A DNA stretch of 64,000 bases, taken from contig NC_079209.1 in the NCBI RefSeq assembly GCF_026745355.1, positions 29,034,865 through 29,098,864 on the forward strand, in the 5' to 3' direction. The stretch is from Beta vulgaris subsp. vulgaris. Lineage: Eukaryota; Streptophyta; Magnoliopsida; Caryophyllales; Amaranthaceae. The notes below the pieces were generated by a model that made no database searches, was not told where the DNA came from, and saw only the letters and a program-made list of their open reading frames with translations. A program made the translations under genes and the position numbers. Shown one piece after another: positions 32,622 through 42,149 of this stretch. Within the stretch, counting starts at the first letter, position 1. Every line of letters starts with the position of its first letter.

Positions 32622-32643
32622 ATGCACCTTGCTCTGATACCAC
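32622..32643 (-). promoter_or_regulatory. Primer-binding site, initiator tRNA-Met
   Basis: The minus strand reads AGTGGTATCAGAGCAAGGTGC directly inside the 5' LTR; TGGTATCAGAGC is the standard initiator-Met PBS. Confidence 0.95.
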
Positions 32644-32644
32644 T

Positions 32645-33156
32645 TGATGTGATTTTTGTTGGCGGTTCGAACTCTTTTTGTGTTTTTATGATTTTATGGA
32701 CGAACAACAATAAGAATAAAAGGGATAGGCTCTTAAATCGCAGTTTAAGAGGTTCTCTTGTGAGTCTCAGCTCCAAGATCACACAAAGTCGCGGTTTGTG
32801 TATTTGAACACTCAGTTCTATGCAAGCACAAGCTTAACACTTTAATCTAAAACTTCTCTACTTTATTATGATGGCCGAATAGCCTTTATATACTACAATA
32901 CTTTCCTAAACCTACTAGGACTAGTAAAGCTTAAAGATAAAAGATAATTAACCTAATCACACGCCTAATCCTAATAATTATTAAGACTCAATGATAAGGA
33001 ATTAGACTCCTACTCATAATAGGATTCCTTTATCATTTACACACTTACTTAAATAAAACCCTAAATTACATAGAATTCTAACAGAACTAGAACTCCACAT
33101 AATTACTATTCTATTTCATATCACTTATAGAAAATGATCATATCATATATGTATCA
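32645..33156 (-). repeat. 5' LTR of the non-autonomous element
   Basis: Partner of 31174-31684. Visible differences include one inserted T (AAGGAATTAGAC), TTATAGAAAATG for TTACATAAAATG, and GTATCA for TTATCA. Confidence 0.95.
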
Positions 33157-33432
33157 CACCATCTGCTTTAGTCATGTGCGTCGATTTTCTTGGACCGTGG
33201 GGCGCAAATCCTCTTGCCATTCATTTGCTATGGGTATTTGCATTGGACTTTAATTACAATCCAATGCAAATCGTCTACTCATGACCATTTGCGTCAGTTC
33301 TTTAGGCATGTGACGTATACTCCATAAGTATGCAATGAGTAGATTGATCACATCTAAAACCTGCAAAACTACGTATAATCTATCATGTACTTAATTAATC
33401 ACAAGATCGACAATAATACAACTCCGATTTCT
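33157..33432. other. Flank between the LTR element and the CACTA, with diverged GCGTC repeats
   Basis: Continues the sequence interrupted at 31173 (CACCATCTGCTTTAGTCATGTGCGTCG). Several TTTGCGTC / ATGCAAATC motifs occur. No gene is seen. Confidence 0.5.
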
Positions 33433-33449
33433 CACTAGTAGAATAAATG

Positions 33450-33720
33450 CTATTTGCTGCACTGATATTGCTACGGTTTTACCTATACGCGGCAATATAA
33501 TAAGCAAAAAAAAAATAAAAAAAATTGAAAATGACAATATTGCTGCGGTTCCCGCCAAAATCCGCAGTAATATTGTTCAACGGGTCAATTTTGAAAAGCA
33601 TGTGGGGCCCACAGCAACTAATATTGCTTCGGTTTCCACGTAGGACCGCAACAATATATTAAAAAAAAATACTTTTTTAATATATTGATGCGGTCCTACG
33701 TGGCAACCGCAGCAATATTA
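33450..33720. repeat. 5' subterminal repeat array of the CACTA transposon
   Basis: Copies of TATTGCT(G/A)CGGTTT(T/C) and its complement, separated by AT-rich spacers and runs of A. In CACTA elements such arrays are where the DNA-binding product acts. Confidence 0.85.
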
Positions 33721-33759
33721 GCTAGCAGCAAAAAAAAAAGGGGGCGAGTTTTAATTTTA

Positions 33760-34085
33760 CGACTCTCACAGTACTCTCTTAAACTCTCTCACACTCTCGA
33801 CTCTCACACACACACTCTCTCTCTCCTCCGGCGAATTCGTTCTTCCAGCGACGTCTGCAACAACTTTCCGGCGATTCGCTCCTTCGTTTTCCGGCGATTT
33901 CCTCTTTCGTTTTCCGGCGAGTTTGACTTCCTCCGCTTCTCTCCTTCGTTGCTCCAAGAATTCGATCCTCCGCTTCTATTTCACCGGCGCCACTTCAAAT
34001 TTCCGGTGCTTCTCCTCCGGCGCTTTTCCTCTGAATTTCCGGTGCTTCTCCCTCAATTTCCGGTGTTCCTCGCTGTTTTATCATC
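33760..34085 (+). other. Pyrimidine-rich leader of the CACTA transposase gene
   Basis: Many CTCTC and CACAC runs followed by repeated TCCGGCG(A/C)TT(C/T) units (33825-34060). An in-frame ORF exists but composition explains it. It lies between the 5' subterminal repeats and the transposase gene and ends in a possible donor site (TTAG|GTTAGTTTT). Probably a transcribed 5' UTR. Confidence 0.5.
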
Positions 34086-34869
34086 TTAGGTTAGTTTTTT
34101 TGTAAATTTTTTTAATTAGTGTTTTAATAAATGTTTGGCTTAAATTGTAGTTTAAAATGATTAGTATAAAGTTATATATGCTTAGTTATAAGATTTGAGT
34201 ATTAAAAACTGATTTTGTGATAATTTTGCTTTAGTTTTTGTATGCCCTAATATGTTATACGGGATTATTTATGCTTAAGTTATTGTGATGTTTTTGTAAT
34301 TCTTTGTTTAAAATGATATGCATGCAATGCCTTTATATTGATAGACTTACCAATGGGAGGGGAAGGGAAATCTAAGGAATGGTTTAGTACTTTTGTTTGA
34401 TGATAACTTGAAATTGCTTGAATGCGATTATTGTTTGGTGAATACTTGGAATCGCTTGAATGCGATTGTTTTTATGTACATCATATTGCCTAGATACCCG
34501 TTCAAGACTTACTCATTAGGAGTAAGTCTTGAATAGTCCCCGTTTTGGGACTGTTCTTAAACGTCACATCTCACTTAGGTGGTGAATGTGTGTTGATTCT
34601 TTGATTCTAAGTGAAATACGGTTAGTCATTTCCCTAATTTGTTCTTTGGGTACATATAAGATAAACAATTATCTTTATCGTGTACTTGGAGAACTAAGGG
34701 AAATGTGCCGAATTTTACTTAGAATAAAGATGATACATGCATTCACTAGTGGGATTGGACGTTTAAGGATGGGTTAGGTTGGAGTGATAAGGACCCAATG
34801 GAAGCATGCATTGAATATAGTTTGTTGTATGTGTTGGAGTTATGTGAATTTAAATTGATATAATTTATT

Positions 34870-37800
34870 ATGTATGTGTTGGGGTTTTTAGAAATGGATC
34901 GAAGTTGGATGTATGGAAAGCGGAATACGTTGGAGTTCGTAGAAGGTGTGAATGAGTTTTGTAAACGTGCTGTAGAACATCAACAACTTACTTGCGAGGC
35001 TGAGATTTATTGTCCATGTGTTGATTGCTACAATGTGAATATGATTTCTGATATTAGGACCATAAGGGATCATCTTATTCGTCGTGGATTTAGGGCTGAG
35101 TATTATATTAAGTTATGGCATGGTGAGCAGGGAAAATATACTCAGTATAGGGATTGATGTTGGCACTAGTAATTCATTAGAGATTGATATGTCGAATGTC
35201 GGGGTTGAGAATGAAGTTGTGATAGAAGATCATGTTAGGATTGAAGGTGATGATGTAGTAGGTGATGAAAATGACAAGAAGATAATAGTGACACTGAGGT
35301 GAAGAGTTTGGTGATCATAGGTGAGATGTTGGAAGGGGCTCGTGACCATTTTAATGAGCGGTCACGAGTGTTTGACAGTTTGTCTGAAGCTGCTAGGAAA
35401 CCCCTTTATCTAGGGTGTACAAAATACACCCAATTGAGTGGGGTTTTAACTCTTTTCAACATAAAAGCGAAACATAATTTCACTGATGTAGGCTTCACAG
35501 AACTCTTAGAATCTTTACAAGATATGTTTCCTGATGAGAATTTGTGACCAAAATCTACCTACTATGCCAAAAAATTAATGTGTCCTTTGGGTTTGGAATA
35601 TGAGCGGATCGATGCATATCCGAATGATTGCATGCTATATCGAAATGAGTATGCGGACCCTTATGAATGCCCAAGGTGTGGTAAGTCCCGCTACGAATTG
35701 CCGGATGGGGTTGTGCCCGGACCGGGCAATACTGGTCCTTCTGCGAAAGTGTTGTGGTATCTTCCAGTTGTGCCAAGGTTTTGGAGGCTCTTTTCTATAA
35801 AAGAAGATGCACAAAACCTAAGATGGCATGTTGAACGGAGAAAGAAAAACGGGATGCTTAGGCATCCAGCAGATTCTCCTCAATGGAAAGCTATCGATTC
35901 CAGATATAGAGACTTTGGTCAGGAAGCTAGGAACTTGAGACTTGCATTGTGTACGGACGGAATGAACCCTTACGGTACTTTGAGTAGTCAACATAGTACT
36001 TGGCCTGTTCTTTTAGTGATATACAATCTTCCTCCATGGTTGTGCATGAAACGGAAATATATTATGTTGTCTCTTTTAATTTCTGGGCCTAAGCAGCCGG
36101 GAAATGATATAGACATATATCTTGCACCTCTCATCGAAGATCTCAAAAAGATGTGGGACGAAGGTATTACGGTGTTTGATGCGTATTCTAATGAAGATTT
36201 CAGGCTTCGTGCTATGCTATTCTGTACTATAAATGATTATACTGCTTGTAGGAATTTATCGGGGTATAAGGTCAAAGGGAAAAAGGCATGTCCCATTTGT
36301 GAGAATGGTATGGAGGCTACACATTTGCCACATTGTGGGAAACATGTCTATATCATTAATAGGCAATTCCTACATAGTTCTCATCCATATCGAAAGAAAA
36401 AAGCACCATTTAACAGGTTTGTTGAAAATGCTCCAGCTCCTAGACCGTTAACTGCAAAAGAAGTTTATATCGTGTTAGGGGATGGGAACAGTATTTGCTA
36501 AGGGGGTTAAACCTTCGGAAGACGATGGTGATTTGGAAAAAAGAGTCTATATTCTGGAGACTTCCTTATTGGAAATACTTACCAGTTAGACATTGTCTCA
36601 ACGTAATGCATATTGAAAAAAATATTTGTGATGCAATTATCGGTACTTTGTTGAATATGCCAGGAAAGACTAAGGATGGTCTTAATGTTCATAGAGGTAT
36701 GGAGAAATTGAAGATTCGGCCTAATTTATGGCCAAAGGTTAAGGAAAAGGCTAAGAAAGGAAAGGGAACAACAACGTATTTGCCTCCAGCTTGCTATACA
36801 TTGTCTAGGAAAGAGAAACGATTGTTCTGTGAGTGTTTATACGGTTTAAGGTTCCCACTGGATACTCATCTAACATGAGAGACTTGTTTCTATGACTGAT
36901 CTGAAATTAATTGGGTTGAAGTCTCATGACTGTCATGTGATGATGCAAGTGTTTTTGCCGATTGCAATACGCGGGATTCTTCCAAAACATGTCAGACTTG
37001 CTATCACGAGGTTGTGTTCATTTTTCAATACCATATGCAACAAGGTACTTGATCCTGATAAGTTGGATGCTTTGCAAAATGAGGTGGTGATCACACTTTG
37101 TCAATTTGAGATGTATTTTCCACCTTCTTTTTTTGACATTATGGTTCACTTAGTCCTTCATTTGTAAGGAGATTAACTGTGTGGTCCTGTGTTTTTAAGA
37201 TGGGCATACCCTTTTGAGAGACGTATGGGTTCTTTGAAAAAGAAAGTGAAGAAATCCAGCAAGACCAGAGGCGAGTATTATTCAAGGAACAATTGTCGAA
37301 GAGGTTGGAGGATATTGTTCTTCTTATTTTGCTAACGCTGTGACGATAGGTCATCCTAAGTCCAGACACGAGGGTAGATTAGAAGGCAAAGGTGGGGTCG
37401 GAATGCGACATATTGCACCTTCATTGGATGAGTTGCATAAAGCTCATCTTTTCGTGTTGCACCATGTTACTGAAGTTAATCACGTACTTAGAAAGACATA
37501 TGCGTGAATTGCGTCACAAAAATCCGTCAAAAGGGGGAGGGCAGTTGATGAATGAGCATAACAGGTCGTTCATTGACTGGTTTCACAATAAAGTAATCGG
37601 TGAATTGTCTGCAAACAACCATCATGTACCTGATACAATTAAGTGGTTGGCATACGGTCCACGTGACAGTTTTAACTCCTATGAAGGATATGATATCAAT
37701 GGTTATACCTTTTACACTGAACGTTAGGATAAGAAATCAAAGGTGGTCCAGAATTGTGGGGTTTCAACGGTTGCATCATCTAGGGAGTATGCGAGTGCAA

Positions 37801-38258
37801 AGGATAAAACTCCGATTGATGCTACACAATCATATTATGGGATCATTCAAGAAATATAGGAGCTCGATTATTGTGACTTCACTATGCCTATTTTTCGATG
37901 CAAGTGGGCGGATAATAGACGTGGTTTGCAAAGGGATGAGTGCGGTTTTACTCTAGTCGATATGAGTCGTCTGCGTGACACTAAAGAACCTTTTATCCTC
38001 GCATCGCAAGCAAAACAAGTGTTCTATGTATCTGATCCCGTAGACATTCAATGGTGCATTGTTGTTAATGGTAAAAGGCGAATTTTAGGAGTGGGTGATG
38101 TTGACGACGAAGAAGAATATGATAAGTTTGATGATATCCCCCCTTTCTCAATCCCAAATGATGACATGATGAATGTGTCTGATACTGAAAATAGTTACAT
38201 GCGAATGGATCACCAAGAAGGTATAACAGTCCTCGAGCAACCTATTGACCAAAATTAA
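34870..38258 (+). pseudogene. TNP2-type CACTA transposase, multiply broken
   Basis: The likely start is MDRSWMYG at 34894 (open from ATG 34870). The N-terminal transposase-associated domain (CPCVDCYN, IRDHLIRRGF, YIKLWHGE) ends at a stop (35157). Next come an acidic linker (35158-35300), FNERSRVFDSLSEAARKPLY and a TGA at 35545. The main transposase_21 domain (35578-36480) carries MCPLGLEYERIDACPNDCMLY-like text, YECPRCGKSRY, VPRFWRLFSIKEDA and HPADSPQWKAID. It also has TDGMNPYGTLSSQHSTWPVLLVIYNLPPWLC and KACPICENGME. After a frameshift at 36500 follow the core LPVRHCLNVMHIEKNICDAIIGTLL, a DUF4218-like part (36895-37170) and a DUF4216-like part (37680-38110). It would cut and paste the element in the nucleus. 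Not functional. Confidence 0.92.
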
Positions 38259-38590
38259 AGGTATAAAATGTTTTATATGAGTAATTTGACTTGTTTTGGA
38301 TTTTGTTACAATAATGTGATGATGTATATTGTTTTAAATTTTGTTAACACTCTTTCGTGTTTCTATGTATATGCTACAGATATGGCTTTTTAAATTTATT
38401 AGCATATTGCTGCATAGCTTCATAAAGGTTGCATATATAGCTTCCTCATCACTAATGTATAACAAAAAAATATTAAAAAAAAAGTAATATTGCTGCGATT
38501 CTGGGCCAGAAACTGCAACAATATTGCTTTTTTTTTTTGTACAAAAAGTAATATTGCTGCGGTTTCTGGCCCAGAACCGCAGTAATATAA

Positions 38591-38672
38591 CTTTTTATTT
38601 ACAGAAAAGGTAATATTGCTGCGGTTTCTGGCCCAGAACCGCAACAATATTACCTTTTCTGTAAATAAAAAG
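38591..38672. repeat. 82-bp near-perfect palindrome in the CACTA 3' subterminal region
   Basis: Arms of about 39 bases (CTTTTTATTTACAGAAAAGG.. and its complement) with one mismatch, one indel and a four-base centre. Repeated at 45559-45640 in the duplicated copy. Confidence 0.92.
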
Positions 38673-38944
38673 TACCTTTTCTGAATTAAAAAGTAATATT
38701 GCTGCGGTTATGGGCCAGAAGCCGCAGCAATATTACATGCCAGCAATGTTACATGTCACCAAAAAATTAAAATATTGCTGCGGTTTGGCCTAAAAAACCG
38801 CATCAATATTGGTATATATTGCTGCGGTTTAAAACCGCAGCAATATTATTAATACCTATTTCTACCCCCTTAATTGCTGCGCGCCCAAAACCGCGGCAAT
38901 AGGGCACTTTTTAACCGTAGCAAGTAGCGTTTATTCTACTAGTG

Positions 38945-40011
38945 TCTCAAATCAACCAGCTTAAGAGCATCACCATACTTCTGGCACAAAATCTACTCAT
39001 TAATCATCATTAAGCTAGTCAAAATTGCATGTGAAAAAAATCTAACTCTAAATCCATGATCGACAATCAAAAAGGAAAACTCTAACCTAATTAAAACAAC
39101 ATATTCAAGCAACAAATGCATTAGAGATTAACCTACTTATTAAAGAAAAGAAGATAAATAAGCACTATATATGAGAAAGCTTAAGAAATTTCTTATTAAT
39201 TAATTTCTTATACTTCAATAGAAGTTACCACCCCATGAATTTCAAAATATCTAATCTTTGTTTGAAATCTGTCAAATTTTCTCTCTAATCTAAACTATAA
39301 AGTTAGTCGTATCTAAAACCAAAAATTAATCTAAACTAGGGAAAAATGGGTGATAATTTCCTACTTCCTACTTCCTACTTAGCTCCTTTAAAACTAAGGG
39401 TTAAGAGAATTTATACAATCGAAATTATAGAGAGTAAGAAAAGAGAAAAAGAAAATAGAAAAAGTAACAAAAGGGGAAAGAAAAAAGAGTAAAAAAAAAA
39501 AAAATGAAATGAAACCAACAAACAAATTGGGTTCTTCGCTGCTACTAGGTGCACGACCATTTAAACAAAACTTTTTGATATAATTCAAGTTTTGCGAAAA
39601 CATGATTTGAACATGTGACCTAAAGGTTATGAGTTCTGCGAGCTACCAAACTAACCTACTTCGCGCCCAAGAAAGACCCGATAATGAATGGGAAAAAAAA
39701 AGGGTGAAGCTCCACTGTTGACTGCGGGCCCAACTAAAATTGGCTACTAGTGCAGCGAATGTTTGAGAAATTTATCTAGTTCCTACAACATTTTTTGCGA
39801 GCATGGAGCGCAATGCTTCGTGCTTTGTATATTTTTTCAATTTTTTAAAAAAGAAAATTAAACTCAAAATAAAACGCAAAAAAAAGAAGAAAGAAAGGAA
39901 ACGAAAAGGAAAGACAAGAAAATATATTTTTTATATTTTTAATTTTAGAAAGAAAGAAGGAAAGAGATAATAAGAACAAAAGAAATTAGGAAAACAAAAT
40001 TTTTTTAGATT
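38945..40011. other. Flank downstream of the CACTA, copy 1 of a duplication, no gene seen
   Basis: Matches 45913-46984 base for base with few differences. It contains a tRNA-like sequence (39594-39666) and long A/G-rich runs (39420-39510, 39840-39960). No supportable ORF. Confidence 0.7.
39594..39666 (-). other. tRNA-Met-like sequence (pseudo-tRNA or SINE head), copy 1
   Basis: 73 bases on the minus strand. The acceptor arms GCGCGAA / TTTTCGC pair at most positions, and the A-box-like GGTTAGTTTGGTAGC and anticodon loop CTCATAA (CAT) are present. A perfect T-arm ACATG-TTCAAAT-CATGT supplies a B-box. The anticodon stem does not pair well, so it is not a working tRNA. A SINE head or old pseudogene fits. 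Confidence 0.5.
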
Positions 40012-42146
40012 TTAGATTTTTGTGATTATGAGAAAAATAATGAAATAAAGTATATACACCTCCCAAAAGCCATAATAGAGCATTGTCCTCAAATGCTTGA
40101 ACAAGACGATCAAAGAAAAGGAGGGGAGAGAGACATGAAATCAACAAGCACATGTTTCGCAAATCATAATCTATTAGACAAATAGAAAAGGAAATATGCT
40201 ACCAAATAATAGGTGGGTGTAAATACTCGAAAAGACCCAATCTCTCCAAGTCAAACCAACTATTTCAAAACCTTGATTTATTGTCTACATAATATTGAGA
40301 ATGGTTGTTATTCCAACTATGTACTTCCATCAAACAAAAGATTGAACAAGAAATGAGAAAAAAAAATACAAATAATAAATTACGGGTAATTTTCGAGAAA
40401 TACTTATTTAAGGTGCTAAATAAATTTGACCTTTATAGTAAATAACAATTCAACCATCACAAGAGTGTCAAATGCATTAGCATACTTTTCGATTATTAAT
40501 AAGTATACAATGAGACCATAAAAATTATGGATAAGGTCCCATGAAACTCCATGTAGTAGTAAGGAGAGGGATCCCAAAAAAAAATCAAAAGAAAAAACTA
40601 AGAAATAAGAAGAAGAATCAAAATAAAAAAAAAAAAAAAAAAAAGAAGAATGAAATGGCAATCTCTCCTAAAAATAATTGTTATGGTGTGGCAATCTCAC
40701 TCTTCTCGTTAAAAATAAACAATTTGAGCACTTCAGGGTCAGAATATGCAATAAACTCATCTAAAACTTAAGTTTTGAAAGATGCGAATAGATATGAAAG
40801 TATAGGGGAATAAGGTCAATCTTTCAGGTAAATGAAATATAAGAAGAAGGATAGAAACCAGGTTTTTATTAACCACTTGTTGGTGCAAATTCAGTTGGAT
40901 GACTTTGCAAACAAGTCAATGGATACCCAATAGTTAGATACTGAATGTCACGGGAGTCTTAGTCCCTAGGGGTTACCGGTTTTAATTTGATAAAACCTTA
41001 CTAACGTATTTATAATAGCCTAATATAATTAAACTATAACGCCTAATAATTTCAGGCGACGTGTATTAAATAAGATGATCAACACAACAATTAATCTATT
41101 AATTAAAGTTGAATATTCCCACTTATGTCATAAACTTCTGGAAAGATTCTATAACACACATAAAGATAAACCAGGCGGGACAATTAAAGGACAAACATGA
41201 AGATGAATACCTCCATGGATTTCGACTAAAATTGGAGATTGAACAAACTTGATAACTCAATACATGCTCTAATTCTAGGCTAGAGGATAACTATAACCCC
41301 ACAAGGGGGTTGGCTAATCTAGGTAAAGCTACGCTAGAGAAAAGTACATTGCACGTTTGTTGTGTGTTGTGTTTTTTGTTTTGTTCTGATGTTCCTTCTT
41401 GTATTTATACTGCGAAGACATGTATAACTTCCTTGCTTCTTGGAGGGAAGTGATTTGAATCATTTATGATTCAAATCACAACTGCCATTTTCTGGCTCCA
41501 TGACAATCATGTTCCATTACCCAAGTTCTTGCATGCTTTCATAATTAGGTTAACTTCCAGCCACGTCATCATCTTTCTCGTTGCTTAACTTTCAACCACT
41601 ATCTCTTGATGATTGTTGATAGTTGAGCTTTCTTCTATGGATCATTGACTATTGACATTTGTTGACTATTTCTCGTGGGCATCTTGATATAATTGGGCCT
41701 ACATTTACGTGATCATTAGACCCTTTAGGGCTTGATTCAATGAATCATAATAAATGCTAACTATGATGTAAAAATGATAGTAACAAATTGAACCCCTTAT
41801 TTGTGAGGTGATGTACTCGGAACCCAAAAATCATTAGCAGAGAGTTATGCTCAATGACCATACTCAATTTGTTTCAGAAGCATTCTGAAAGTTGCTTCCT
41901 CCATAATTCTAAGATGATCGACAAATTTTTCTGTAGGATGGTTGAATTTAATGGAAAAGAACAATCTATCATGCATTCTTTCCTTTTTTCTTCTAGCCAT
42001 TGCAAAATCCATTAGAAAGATTTATCTAGGGCCTGATTCTAAAGGATAATTTTGTACCATCCAATAGGGATCTAGACCTAGGACCATGAGAGTATGCCTT
42101 ATATGGCATGTACATATGTATTGCACTATTCGCGAAATCTTTATAT
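40012..42146. repeat. Block Z, copy B (truncated at the CACTA 3'-half junction)
   Basis: Repeats 24093-26697 without the Helitron, and 46985-49121 closely. It stops at CGCGAAATCTTTAT, where sequence changes abruptly to the interior of the CACTA gene (42147). Within it, 41850-42146 holds the 3' part of gene beta with disabling changes. Confidence 0.9.
41850..42146 (-). pseudogene. Gene beta, copy B: 3' part with stops
   Basis: The minus strand reads QYICTCHIRHTLMVLGLDPYWMVQNYPLESGPR then a stop where copy A has ESGARQ, then IFLMDFAMARRKKERMHD and FHPTEKFVDHLRIMEEATFRMLLKQIEYGH-like text. It has a six-codon insertion relative to copy A (LGLDP region), shared with copy C. Cut by the duplication junction at 42146. 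Confidence 0.65.
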
Positions 42147-42149
42147 GAT

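Larger units (their letters stand above)
31174..33156 (-). mobile_element. Young non-autonomous LTR retrotransposon, 1983 bp, TSD CACCA
   Basis: LTRs of 511 and 512 bp (31174-31684, 32645-33156) flank a 960-bp interior. Each is bounded by TGATGTGATTTTTG..TATCA in the plus reading, and the 5-bp duplication CACCA is on both sides. On the minus strand the order is LTR, initiator-Met PBS (32643-32622), ORF, polypurine tract (about 31702-31685), LTR. The LTRs differ at only a handful of positions by eye, so insertion is recent. There is no protease, RT or integrase, so it must rely on another element. Confidence 0.96.
33433..38944 (+). mobile_element. CACTA transposon with TNP2-type transposase, 5512 bp, TSD TCT
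   Basis: Left end CACTAGTAGAATAAATGCTA, right end TAGCGTTTATTCTACTAGTG, with the 3-bp duplication TCT on both sides (33430-33432, 38945-38947). Dense subterminal repeats of TATTGCTGCGGTT in both orientations lie at 33450-33720 and 38490-38900. It encodes a broken TNP2-type transposase (34870-38258). The second gene expected in autonomous CACTA elements is deleted between about 38384 and the 3' repeats; that gene survives in the partial copy at 42147-45912. The two copies share the last 560 bp almost exactly. Confidence 0.96.

Noticed and set aside
31114..32807. Paired 65-84 codon ORFs at both ends of the young element
   Set aside because: They lie in the two LTRs in both directions and end at the PBS or flank; LTR shadows.
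33685..34105. ORFs rich in Phe, Ser and Arg
   Set aside because: Result of repeated TCCGGCGATTTC units in the CACTA leader; open in several frames.
39594..39666. Functional tRNA gene
   Set aside because: The anticodon stem lacks pairing and the acceptor has mismatches; kept only as a tRNA-like sequence.
40541..40771. Lys/Asn-rich ORF
   Set aside because: Encoded by an A-rich run in block Z; run length varies among the three copies.
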